A program made the position numbers and the translations under genes. The notes below the pieces were generated by a model that saw only the letters and a program-made list of their open reading frames with translations, was not told the origin of the DNA and searched no databases. This document shows positions 1 to 7,938 of a stretch of DNA of 64,000 nt, one piece after another; the stretch's first letter is position 1, and the number at the start of each line of letters is the position of its first letter. The DNA comes from an uncultured Methanomassiliicoccus sp. (GTDB taxonomy: Archaea; Thermoplasmatota; Thermoplasmata; Methanomassiliicoccales; Methanomassiliicoccaceae). The stretch spans positions 1 through 64,000 of the forward strand of contig CAJKRY010000010.1 of the NCBI GenBank assembly GCA_905202485.1, given 5' to 3'.

Positions 1-43
1 CAAATACAGCTGACGCTAGTATTAACTTAGACTTATTTTTCAT
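1..43 (-). CDS. Partial N-terminus of a putative exported protein
   Basis: The gene runs off the left edge of the window; only 14 codons are present. It reads M-K-N-K-S-K then a hydrophobic run L-I-L-A-S-A-V-F, the start of a signal peptide or membrane anchor. A GGTGA Shine-Dalgarno-like motif lies five bases upstream of the ATG. Nothing can be said about the function. It is the only coding sequence before aspS. Confidence 0.5.
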   Translation of the reverse strand, partial: MKNKSKLILASAVF

Positions 44-268
44 TTGCTCACCATTAAATTACATAGTGTAGATTCAAAGAAATGCTGGCCTGCTTATTTT
101 TCACAGCGTTTGTGCCTCTTTGATCTGCACCTGTAAATATTACGAACCGGCATCTTTGAAAATATATATGCTAGTGAGGTTGAGATTCTAATATATTAGA
201 AAATATAGAAAAATGCAATTTGAAAAATGATGAAAATGCTGCACGGATAACCCGTGCAGCCTGGAGTT

Positions 269-2098
269 TCATTCCTTGAAGTCTGAATCGTCGAATTCTT
301 CGCCGGCAAGAGAGAGAAGCTGCAGTTCTGAGAGTTTCTCTTCCTCTACGCTTGCAGGAGCTCCGTCGACAAGAGACTGGAACTTCTTGTTCTTCGGGAA
401 AGCAATGACATCTCTGATAGATTCGCATCCCAGAAGCAGAGAAATCAGACGATCGACTCCGAGAGCAATTCCCCCGTGAGGAGGTGCACCGAAGCTGAGA
501 GCCTCAATGAAGAAGCCAAACTCTTCCTGAATCTTCTCTTCAGACATGCCGATCATTTCCAGAATCTTGTGCTGGACTTCAGGATCGTGGCACCTCATGG
601 AACCGGAACCGATTTCAGATCCGTCAAGGACTAGATCATAGCTCAGACCTCTAATGTCTGTAATCTCGCCCGAGAGATCCATATTTTCCGGACATACGAA
701 CATGTGGTGGAATGCTTCGATCTGACCGGTAGCAGAGTCTCTCTGAAACAGAGGACAGTCGACAAGCCAGACAAATTGGTGGGGCTTTCCTTCCAGAAGT
801 CCTAAGTCAGCAGCGAGTTTGCGGCGCAGTTCCCCGCCGGCTTTCAAGGCAGCGATCTCAGAGCCTGCCAGATACAGCAGGAGATCTCCATCTTTGGCAT
901 CCATCTCGGCAACCAAGGCGTCTTTGACATCGTCAGAGAAGTACTTCACAATGTTGCTCTGCAGTCCTTCAGGAGTCATTCTCATCCAGGTGAGGCCGCC
1001 CATTCCCTGAGACTTAGCCCACTCAATCAGACGGTCGACTTCGTTACGCCCGACGCCGCCTTCCTCAGAGCCGCCCTTTGTATATTCAGCCTTAACGTTA
1101 ACACATTCAACCTTTCCGTTCTTGGAAAGAATCCTCTTGAAAATCTCATAGTTGGCGTTCCTGACAATTTCAGTAACGTCATGAAGTTCCAGACCATAGC
1201 GGATATCGGGAGCATCGGTACCGTACTTGTGCATGGCATCGTAGAAGCTCACGCGCGGGAAGGGAGTCTTCAGCTCTTCGCCGTAAACATTCTTCCACAT
1301 CTCGGAAAGCATGAACTCGATTGTTTCCTGAATATCAGACATGTCGACAAAGGACATCTCCATATCGATCTGCGTGAACTCAGGCTGCCTGTCGGAACGG
1401 GAGTCCTCGTCTCTGAAGCAGCGTGCGAGCTGGAAATAGCGGTCCATGCCGCCGACCATCAGCAGCTGCTTGTACATCTGAGGCGACTGCGGAAGGGCAT
1501 AGAAATCGCCGGGAGATGTGCGTGAAGGCACGATGAAGTCTCTGGCGCCTTCGGGGGTGCTGCGCACCAGCATAGGCGTTTCAATCTCAGTAAACCCGCG
1601 GGAATTCAAAGCAGTTCTTAATGAGGTGACCACACGGTGGCGGAAACGCAGATTCTCAGCCATCACATGTCTTCTGAGATCTAAATAACGGTACTTAAGC
1701 CTCAGATCTTCCGAAGGCAGCATTGAACCTTTCTGCTCGGCCACTTCAAAAGGCAGAGGCTTTGAGGAGTTCAGCAGCTCAGCGGTTTTTATCAGAACCT
1801 CTACCTCTCCGGTAGGATTCCTGCCGTCTTCGGTTCCAGGAACACGGTTTCTAACAGTTCCTATGACTTTAATCGCAGACTCTCTGCTGAAAGTTTTGAG
1901 AGTGTCTCCAAGTTCAGCATAGCCGTCTGCAGTAATCGATTCAGGATCGTAAACTGCCTGAGTAATTCCATACGTATCAGCAACGTCAAAGAATAAAACG
2001 CCGCCATGATCTCTTGAGAAGCGGATCCAGCCCGCGATAGTAACATCTTTTCCGATGTCGCCTGACCTGAGTTCTCCGCAAGTGTGTGTTCTCATCAT
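269..2098 (-). CDS. aspS: Aspartyl-tRNA synthetase, bacterial type
   Basis: Charges tRNA-Asp (or tRNA-Asp/Asn) with aspartate in the cytosol. The 609 residues hold an N-terminal OB-fold anticodon-binding domain (about 1-110), class II motif 1 around 170 (TEIETPMLVRSTPEGARDF), motif 2 around 220 (FRDEDSRSDRQPEFTQID), a GAD insertion at roughly 300-410, and motif 3 near 541 (GGIALGVDRLISLLLG). The GAD insert and the length of about 600 residues are the bacterial form; the usual archaeal enzyme is about 430 residues and lacks GAD. A GAGGAAAG motif precedes the double ATG start. An Lrp-type regulator lies 63 bases upstream on the same strand. Transfer from bacteria is inferred. Confidence 0.97.
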   Translation of the reverse strand: MMRTHTCGELRSGDIGKDVTIAGWIRFSRDHGGVLFFDVADTYGITQAVYDPESITADGYAELGDTLKTFSRESAIKVIGTVRNRVPGTEDGRNPTGEVEVLIKTAELLNSSKPLPFEVAEQKGSMLPSEDLRLKYRYLDLRRHVMAENLRFRHRVVTSLRTALNSRGFTEIETPMLVRSTPEGARDFIVPSRTSPGDFYALPQSPQMYKQLLMVGGMDRYFQLARCFRDEDSRSDRQPEFTQIDMEMSFVDMSDIQETIEFMLSEMWKNVYGEELKTPFPRVSFYDAMHKYGTDAPDIRYGLELHDVTEIVRNANYEIFKRILSKNGKVECVNVKAEYTKGGSEEGGVGRNEVDRLIEWAKSQGMGGLTWMRMTPEGLQSNIVKYFSDDVKDALVAEMDAKDGDLLLYLAGSEIAALKAGGELRRKLAADLGLLEGKPHQFVWLVDCPLFQRDSATGQIEAFHHMFVCPENMDLSGEITDIRGLSYDLVLDGSEIGSGSMRCHDPEVQHKILEMIGMSEEKIQEEFGFFIEALSFGAPPHGGIALGVDRLISLLLGCESIRDVIAFPKNKKFQSLVDGAPASVEEEKLSELQLLSLAGEEFDDSDFKE

Positions 2099-2161
2099 GA
2101 TTCTTTCCTCATGGAAATGATGCTCTGTCTATAGTGATTGCTTTGATAAATCATTCGGTCG

Positions 2162-2641
2162 TCATTCCTCTTCGACGGGAGCAGACTCCACGTGAGGAAC
2201 GCTCGGAATAAACTGATTCGGATCTTTGATCAGATTGAGAATCACATAGGTGTTGGTCTTCTTCACGCCGTGGATGGCAACGATTCTCTTCACCATATCG
2301 GAGAATTCATCTCTGTCCTTGCAGGCAACCCAGATGATCGAATCGCATTCTCCTGTAACATCGAAGATCGCCAGCACGTTGTCCATCGCCTTGATCTTTC
2401 CCTGTACATCAAGAACGTCGCCTTCAACATAAACATGTACGAGAGCCATAAACTCGTAGCCGAGCTTAAGATAGTCAATGGTAGCGCGGTACCCGCAGAT
2501 GATTCCCGCATCCTCCAGGGCTTTTATTCTCTGGATCAAAGTAGTAGGGTGTACCCCGAGACGTTTAGCGATTTGACGGTAAGAACCCTGGCTGGAGATG
2601 CAGAGTTCTTCTATAATTCTAGAATCTAATTCATCTAACAT
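2162..2641 (-). CDS. Lrp/AsnC family transcriptional regulator
   Basis: A 159-residue DNA-binding regulator of the Lrp/AsnC (feast/famine) family. An AsnC-type winged helix occupies about residues 1-60 (LDSRIIEELCISSQGSYRQI, then TTLIQRIKALEDAGII). A RAM effector-binding domain follows at about 65-145. The C-terminus is acidic. It is divergent from the AlaX-like gene across about 100 bases and sits just upstream of aspS in the same direction, so it may control either. The effector is unknown; amino acids are typical for the family. Confidence 0.9.
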   Translation of the reverse strand: MLDELDSRIIEELCISSQGSYRQIAKRLGVHPTTLIQRIKALEDAGIICGYRATIDYLKLGYEFMALVHVYVEGDVLDVQGKIKAMDNVLAIFDVTGECDSIIWVACKDRDEFSDMVKRIVAIHGVKKTNTYVILNLIKDPNQFIPSVPHVESAPVEEE

Positions 2642-2710
2642 TGTTATCGCCCTTCCTGAATTAACTAGACAAATGTCTATCGGCTATATGAGTTTGTTTA
2701 GATCAGGAAG

Positions 2711-2720
2711 TATATATCTT
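2711..2720 (+). promoter_or_regulatory. TATA-like element of the AlaX-type gene
   Basis: TATATATCTT lies about 20-28 bases upstream of the ATG pair at 2739/2742. This is the spacing for a leaderless archaeal transcript. It supports the ATG at 2739 rather than in-frame starts further upstream. Confidence 0.55.
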
Positions 2721-2738
2721 AGCGAGAAATTAAGTCGG

Positions 2739-3935
2739 ATGATGAAAACTGAACTTTATCACCGTGAGCCGTACGCCGTGGAATTTTCTGCTAAAGTTAC
2801 AGAAGCCGGAGAAGACTGGATTGTCTTAGATCAGACACTCTTCTACCCGGGCGGAGGCGGCCAGGAGCATGATAAGGGTTCAATCAACGGCCTCAAGGTC
2901 AAAGAGGTCGTTAAAGAAAACGGCAGAATCGTCCATAAAGTGCCTGGACATATGTTCAGCACAGGAGATGAAATTAAAGGACAGATCTCCTGGAAAAGAC
3001 GCTATGAACTGATGAAGGGACACACCGGGGAACACATGCTGTTCTCTTCTCTGAAAAGACTGAATGAAGAACTGGAACTGGTCAAAATCTCAATTTCTGA
3101 AGACAAGAAGTATCTGATTGTTAAAGGAGATGTCGACTGGGATATGGCTCAGAAAGCACAGGAGCAGATCCTCGGCTGGATTGCAGATGATCTGGAAATA
3201 ACAGAACAGATCGTATCAAAAGACGATCAGATTCTGGATGAAATCAGAATAAAGAAAGAGAGAATTACAGATAATGAAGTCAGAATCATCAGGATCGGAG
3301 ACGTAGATGCTTCGGCCTGTTCTGGCATTCATGTAAAATCCACTTCAGAAGTGGAGTTCCTCATCATTTCCAAGATTAACTCGGCCAAGCCTGAAGGAGA
3401 TTGGGAAATTGAGTTCATGACCGGCGGTGCAGCTAAAAAGGAAGCAGCTGAACGCTCTGCCCAGTTCATGAAATTAGTCTCGCTGACAGGAGCACAGAAA
3501 GGAAATGTTGTCAGCACTGTAGAGAACTTAAAAATCTCTAAAGAACAGGCCGACGCAGCATTAAAGCAATATATGGACAGCTCCCTTAAATCAATCCAGC
3601 CGGTAGAAATAGAAGGCATTCCAGCATATATCGGCTCTTTCCCGGAACTGGATAAAAAAATGTGCGCCGAGTATGTCAGCTCAGCAGTCAGGGAAAAATG
3701 CATCTGCATAATCGGTTCCGGCAGTGAAAGATATTCTTTGACAATCGCCTGCAGTCCGGACATAGAAATAGACTGCGCTGAGATTCTCAATCAGGTTCTG
3801 GCAGAAGACGGGGGCAGAGGCGGCGGAAAGCCTAATTCTGCATCTGGCGGCGCTGCCGGCGGATACGGGGCAAGCAAAGCAGTTGAGAGAGCAACAAAAA
3901 TTCTACAAATGTCTTTGACTAAAAATGAGTGTTAG
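2739..3935 (+). CDS. alaX: AlaX-type alanyl-tRNA editing protein (long form)
   Basis: A free-standing relative of the AlaRS editing domain that hydrolyses mischarged Ser- or Gly-tRNA-Ala. About 399 residues from the ATG chosen here. The editing domain shows the zinc ligands HTGEH (around residue 95) and CSGIHV (around 195), and the FYPGGGGQ loop near 35. The C-terminal DHHA1 region ends with glycine-rich DGGRGGGKP and SGGAAGG motifs. There is no aminoacylation domain. The same frame is open for 47 more codons upstream, but that part overlaps the Lrp gene on the other strand and lacks the family pattern. It is followed by glnA. Confidence 0.88.
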   Translation: MMKTELYHREPYAVEFSAKVTEAGEDWIVLDQTLFYPGGGGQEHDKGSINGLKVKEVVKENGRIVHKVPGHMFSTGDEIKGQISWKRRYELMKGHTGEHMLFSSLKRLNEELELVKISISEDKKYLIVKGDVDWDMAQKAQEQILGWIADDLEITEQIVSKDDQILDEIRIKKERITDNEVRIIRIGDVDASACSGIHVKSTSEVEFLIISKINSAKPEGDWEIEFMTGGAAKKEAAERSAQFMKLVSLTGAQKGNVVSTVENLKISKEQADAALKQYMDSSLKSIQPVEIEGIPAYIGSFPELDKKMCAEYVSSAVREKCICIIGSGSERYSLTIACSPDIEIDCAEILNQVLAEDGGRGGGKPNSASGGAAGGYGASKAVERATKILQMSLTKNEC

Positions 3936-3988
3936 CAATTTGTCTAATTTTCTAAGAAAAATTAGCTATTTGATCAGATTCCACCGAA

Positions 3989-3999
3989 AATAATATAAC
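3989..3999 (+). promoter_or_regulatory. TATA-like element of glnA
   Basis: An AATAATATAAC box lies about 25-30 bases before the glnA ATG at 4022, in a short AT-rich spacer. The placement fits a leaderless transcript. Confidence 0.5.
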
Positions 4000-4021
4000 T
4001 AAGATAGTCATACGATGAATT

Positions 4022-5368
4022 ATGCCTAAAGAGGACGAGAGTGAGGCAAGAGAAGCCGTCTTGAAGGAGGTCAAAGAACAAGGCGTCAAATTCATTGAGA
4101 TGCAGTTCTCCGACATTCTTGGAACGGTGAAATCTGTCGCTATTCCATCTTCAAAACTGGAAAGGGCATTAGCTGAAGGGATCTTCATCGACGGGTCTTC
4201 AATCCTGGGTTATGCCACGATTGATGAATCTGACATGAGAGCCCAGCCGATACCGTCTTCTTTCCAGATTTACCCTTGGACTAACGGTACACATATGAAA
4301 ACAGCACGTCTGCTGTGCCAGATTTATGACCACTGCGGAAACAGATTCAAAGGGGACCCGAGATGGGTACTTGAAAAAATGGTCGATAAAGCCAACGCAA
4401 AAGGTTTGGAATATTTCATCGGACCGGAATTCGAGTTCTTCCTCTTCAACCTGGATGCAAACGGCGAACCTATTGTTAAGCCGTCTGACGCCGCAGGATA
4501 CTTCGACCTGTTAGAACTAGACAGGGGAGAAGAAGTCCGTAAAGAAATCACACTGAAACTAGATGAAATCGGGTTTGATACAGAAGCATCTCATCATGAA
4601 GTCGCACCGGGGCAGCACGAAATCGGCATGAGATTCAATAAAGCTCTGACAGTCGCCGACAGAATAATGACTTTTAAATTGGCAGTAAAAACGATTGCAA
4701 AACAGCATGGTTTCTACGCTAGTTTTATGCCTAAGCCCATGTTTGGGTGTAACGGATCTGGAATGCACGTGCATCAGAGCCTTGCGTCCGAGGATAAAAA
4801 CTTGTTCGACGATCCGAGCGACAAGTTTGGTCTGAGCAAAGAAGCATACTACTATCTCGGTGGTCTTCTGGCTCACGCTCCAGAGATGAGTGCTATCCTA
4901 AACTCACAAGTCAACTCCTATAAACGCTTAGTACCAGGATACGAAGCCCCCTGCTACATATCCTGGGCAAACATGAATCGCAGCGCTCTCATCAGAGTTC
5001 CTGCGGGCAGAGGAATGAAGACGCGCGTTGAAATACGCAATCCAGATCCAGCCGGAAACCCTTATCTGCAATTCGCAGTAATGCTTGCCGCAGGACTGGA
5101 CGGTATCGAAAAGAAGATCGAGCCGCCGGGACCAATGGAAAGAGATATTTTCCACATGTCTCCAAAAGAACGCACAGAGAATGGAATCACTTCACTGCCG
5201 GCGAACCTCGGAGAAGCTCTTGATATCATGTCTAAAAGCGACCTGATGAAAGAGACCCTGGGCAGCCACATATTCTGTCACTATCTCAAGATCAAAAACG
5301 ACGACTGGGACAGTTACAGGACATATGTCACTGACTGGGAAATCATGAACTCATTAAAGAAGCTCTGA
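4022..5368 (+). CDS. glnA: Glutamine synthetase, type I
   Basis: Makes glutamine from glutamate, ammonia and ATP; the main ammonium-assimilating enzyme in the cytosol. The 448 residues carry the beta-grasp N-terminal domain (about 15-100) and the catalytic domain. Visible motifs are GPEFEFFLF, HEVAPGQHEIGMRF, the ATP-site NGSGMHVHQSL and the glutamate-binding NRSALIRVPAGRG. Length is normal for GSI-alpha. No Shine-Dalgarno sequence is evident, and a TATA box 25-30 bases upstream suggests a leaderless mRNA. No GlnB or GlnK gene is adjacent. A GC-rich hairpin follows the gene. Confidence 0.98.
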   Translation: MPKEDESEAREAVLKEVKEQGVKFIEMQFSDILGTVKSVAIPSSKLERALAEGIFIDGSSILGYATIDESDMRAQPIPSSFQIYPWTNGTHMKTARLLCQIYDHCGNRFKGDPRWVLEKMVDKANAKGLEYFIGPEFEFFLFNLDANGEPIVKPSDAAGYFDLLELDRGEEVRKEITLKLDEIGFDTEASHHEVAPGQHEIGMRFNKALTVADRIMTFKLAVKTIAKQHGFYASFMPKPMFGCNGSGMHVHQSLASEDKNLFDDPSDKFGLSKEAYYYLGGLLAHAPEMSAILNSQVNSYKRLVPGYEAPCYISWANMNRSALIRVPAGRGMKTRVEIRNPDPAGNPYLQFAVMLAAGLDGIEKKIEPPGPMERDIFHMSPKERTENGITSLPANLGEALDIMSKSDLMKETLGSHIFCHYLKIKNDDWDSYRTYVTDWEIMNSLKKL

Positions 5369-5447
5369 ATTACTTCAGTCTACCCGCAAAATCTTTTCTC
5401 CAAATATTCTTACCAAACTCTTTCAAAACCCCTTTCTATCCTCTCCG

Positions 5448-5474
5448 CCCCGCCGTTCCCGCAAAATGGCGGGG
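5448..5474 (+). terminator. GC-rich hairpin downstream of glnA
   Basis: CCCCGCC at 5448-5454 pairs with GGCGGGG at 5468-5474 around a 13-base loop. A pyrimidine-rich stretch follows, but no long T tract. It is a likely 3' end of the glnA message or an RNA-stabilising hairpin. Confidence 0.4.
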
Positions 5475-5575
5475 TTCTATCTCCTCCGTTTTCTGATAAC
5501 CGCAGCTGAATTATTGAAATCATCTGTATCTTCAAAGCTGAGTTGAAAACACAGAGTTTCTTCTCGTAAGATTTA

Positions 5576-5585
5576 ACTATTTAAG
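5576..5585 (+). promoter_or_regulatory. TATA-like element of the NAC gene
   Basis: ACTATTTAAG ends 20 bases before the ATG pair at 5605/5608, the spacing for a leaderless archaeal start. Confidence 0.5.
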
Positions 5586-5604
5586 CAACATCACAAAAAG
5601 CATT

Positions 5605-5967
5605 ATGATGAGAGGAGTAAACCCCCGCCAGATCGAACGCGCCATGAGACAAGCGGGAATTAAAACCAAAGACATCACTGACGTGGATGAGGTTATAATC
5701 CGTACTAAGACAGAAGAGTACGTGATAACGAATGCATCCGTCACAATGATGGATGTAAAGGGACAAAAAACATATCAGGTGATGGGCGATACAGAGATCA
5801 GGCCAAGAGGAGCATCTCAATCATCTGCACCTGCTGAAGAAGTTATTCCCGAAGAAGATGTTCAGCTCATCATGGATCAGACTGGTGCTTCTCGAGAAGC
5901 AGCTATCCAGGCACTAAAAGACTGCGACGGACAGCCTGCTGAAGCCATCATCAAGCTTATGTCATGA
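5605..5967 (+). CDS. nac: Archaeal nascent polypeptide-associated complex protein
   Basis: A ribosome-associated chaperone that meets nascent chains; the archaeal protein works as a homodimer. The 120 residues start MMRGVNPRQIERAMRQAGIK, contain the NAC beta-barrel at about 30-75, a variable linker, and a C-terminal UBA domain (about 80-120, DVQLIMDQTGASREAAIQAL). Length is normal. It reads straight into hypC with a 9-base gap, so the two are probably co-transcribed. Confidence 0.93.
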   Translation: MMRGVNPRQIERAMRQAGIKTKDITDVDEVIIRTKTEEYVITNASVTMMDVKGQKTYQVMGDTEIRPRGASQSSAPAEEVIPEEDVQLIMDQTGASREAAIQALKDCDGQPAEAIIKLMS

Positions 5968-5976
5968 GGCGTAATC

Positions 5977-6213
5977 ATGTGTTTAGCGGTACCGGGACAG
6001 ATAGTTTCTATGGAAGGTCCTCAGGCTGAAGTTGACTTTGGAGGAGTGCTCAAAAAAGTCAACGTATCCCTGATTGAAGGCCACATAGGAGACTGGGTAG
6101 TTGTGCATGCCGGATTCGCCATCGAAACGATGGATGAAGAGGAGGCACAAGAGACCCTGCAGACATGGAAAGAGCTTCTGGAAATGGAAGAAGAACTCGA
6201 AAAGTCTGAATAA
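5977..6213 (+). CDS. hypC: Hydrogenase maturation chaperone HypC
   Basis: HypC carries the iron precursor with HypD and delivers it to the NiFe hydrogenase large subunit. The 78 residues begin with the diagnostic MCLAVPGQI (essential Cys2) and keep DFGG and the GDWVVVHAGFAI region. The C-terminus is acidic and helical. No other hyp genes are beside it; a HycI-like maturation protease is at 45.3-45.7 kb. It is cotranscribed with nac by spacing and followed by a hairpin. Confidence 0.95.
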   Translation: MCLAVPGQIVSMEGPQAEVDFGGVLKKVNVSLIEGHIGDWVVVHAGFAIETMDEEEAQETLQTWKELLEMEEELEKSE

Positions 6214-6720
6214 ACCAAAATAAAGGAAGCTTAGCTGCGTTTAAGCTTCTGTGTATTATAACTTAAAAGATTTTTATAACCTGGCTGAAACAAAGCTGCA
6301 TTTATATCTCATTAAGCAGCCGTAAAGTTTTTCTATAAGTTTGATGTGCATGCGAGCCTACAATAGGTAGTTGAAACACGCTTAAACTAGGATTTTCTTA
6401 GTTAACGTAATTCTCCATTATCTATTTATATTGGATATTCCATCCAATATATAAGAGGAATGCAGACTAGACACTTCCAAGTCATCTCCCGAAATGCAGC
6501 ATTCTTCTAAAAGATCGTTCAACTCTATCCCCCTGATGGATTGATCTGGTCCGGATACGTGGAGACATCTGTGCCATTGGTGTCTCCATCGATCAATATC
6601 TCAGTTTTCATTGATATTTCTAGCAGAGACTATATTTTACAAGATCTTCAAAAAAGCTGATAATCATTATATAACCGAAGTATCTTGACTTAGATCAAAC
6701 TCTAACTTTGAGGAGTTACA
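6214..6720. other. 507-base intergenic region with two large palindromes
   Basis: No convincing gene is seen here. After the hypC hairpin there is a perfect 10-bp inverted repeat with a 5-base gap at 6427-6451 (TATATTGGAT / ATCCAATATA). A two-part nested inverted repeat lies at 6540-6597 (ATTGATC outside, TGGAGACA inside). The AT-rich end of the region (6650-6700) probably holds the promoter of the flavoprotein pair at 6721. The palindromes could be operators, RNA structures or traces of a lost element. Confidence 0.5.
6226..6249 (+). terminator. Hairpin after hypC
   Basis: GAAGCTTA (6226-6233) and TAAGCTTC (6242-6249) form an 8-bp stem with an 8-base loop, starting 13 bases after the hypC stop. 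AT-rich sequence follows. Likely the end of the nac-hypC transcript. Confidence 0.45.
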
Positions 6721-7257
6721 ATGAGTAAAAATGTACTGATAATTTCATCAAGCCCCAGAAAGAACGGGAATTCTGATGTGCTCTGTGATCAGTTTGCCAA
6801 AGGGGCAAAAGAAGCAGGAAACACAGTAGAAAAAATTTGTCTGAAAGATAAGAACATCAACTACTGCAACGGCTGCGGAGTATGCATCAAGGGCAAACCA
6901 TGTCCTCAGAAAGATGATGCTGCGGAAATGGTACAGAAAATGATTGATTCAGATGTAATCGTCATGGCCACTCCAGTGTATTTCTATACAATGTCAGCAC
7001 AAATGAAAACTCTTATTGACAGAGCATGTGCAAGATATATGGAAATTGAAAACAAGGAGTTCTATTTCATAATGACTGCTGCAGATCCCAACAGATCAGC
7101 GCTGAAAAGAACTCTCGAAAGTCTCAGAGGCTTCACATCCTGTCTTTCCAACGCAGATGAAAAAGGAGTCATCTATGGAACCGGACTTACAGATATAGGT
7201 GAAGTTCAAAACAGTCCTGCATTAGAACAGGCATATGAAATGGGAAAGAAAATATGA
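6721..7257 (+). CDS. NADPH-dependent FMN reductase / iron-sulfur flavoprotein family
   Basis: A 178-residue flavodoxin-fold oxidoreductase. The N-terminal SSSPRKNGNSD phosphate-binding loop and the cysteine cluster YCNGCGVCIKGKPC (around residues 48-61) are typical of the family that binds FMN, in some members with an Fe-S cluster. TPVYFYTMSAQMKTLIDRAC is the usual isoalloxazine-side motif. A GAGG motif precedes the ATG. A second flavodoxin starts 9 bases downstream, so the two form one operon. The redox partner cannot be told from sequence. Confidence 0.88.
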   Translation: MSKNVLIISSSPRKNGNSDVLCDQFAKGAKEAGNTVEKICLKDKNINYCNGCGVCIKGKPCPQKDDAAEMVQKMIDSDVIVMATPVYFYTMSAQMKTLIDRACARYMEIENKEFYFIMTAADPNRSALKRTLESLRGFTSCLSNADEKGVIYGTGLTDIGEVQNSPALEQAYEMGKKI

Positions 7258-7266
7258 GGTGTTTAT

Positions 7267-7818
7267 ATGAAAAGTCTTGTAGCTTATTTTTCACGTGCCG
7301 GCGGAAACTATGCCGGAGGAAATATTGTCAACCTCAGCAGAGGGAATACAGAAATAATTGCAAATAAAATAAAAGAATTTACAAACGGCGATATCTTTCA
7401 GATAAGAACGCCAAATCCTTATCCTGATGACTACCGCAAAACTGTAGAAATTGCAAAAGAAGAACTGAATAATGATTTAAGACCAGAACTGGCTGAAATG
7501 CTGGACAGTATAAATGATTATGATACAATTTATGTTGGATATCCAAACTGGTGCGGCACTATGCCGATGGCTGTTTTTAAGTTCCTCGAATCATACGACT
7601 TCTCAGGAAAAACAATAGTTCCATTCTGTACTCATGAGGGAAGCGGTTTCGGTGGCAGCATTTATGATATCCAAAGGTTATGTCCAGATTCAAAGATACT
7701 GGAAGGCATAGCGGTACGTGGCGGCGATGCCGGTTCTTCAGATGCGCATAAAAAAGTTGAGTTTTATTTAAAAGAGGAAGGATTAATTAATTATGATCTG
7801 CAAAAAACATCTGAATAA
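7267..7818 (+). CDS. Flavodoxin
   Basis: A 183-residue flavodoxin-like electron carrier. It begins with LVAYFSRAGGNYAGG, a variant of the FMN phosphate loop with an insertion, and keeps IYVGYPNWCGTMPMAVFKFL and FCTHEGSGFGGSI, which contact the flavin ring. No signal peptide is seen. It is the second gene of an operon with the preceding FMN reductase. It could supply low-potential electrons when iron is scarce, but this is inference. Confidence 0.9.
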   Translation: MKSLVAYFSRAGGNYAGGNIVNLSRGNTEIIANKIKEFTNGDIFQIRTPNPYPDDYRKTVEIAKEELNNDLRPELAEMLDSINDYDTIYVGYPNWCGTMPMAVFKFLESYDFSGKTIVPFCTHEGSGFGGSIYDIQRLCPDSKILEGIAVRGGDAGSSDAHKKVEFYLKEEGLINYDLQKTSE

Positions 7819-7938
7819 TAGCAGCAAAATATCCTGACTATGAAGAATGCAGATCGTGCGGGGATGTCTGCCTCAGACGATCGGGATTATAAAATATCTG
7901 AAAGAAGTGACGGAACTGTTTGAACATTGAGGGAGAAG

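Noticed and set aside
819..1525. Several plus-strand frames over aspS
   Set aside because: All are antisense to a complete AspRS with class II motifs.
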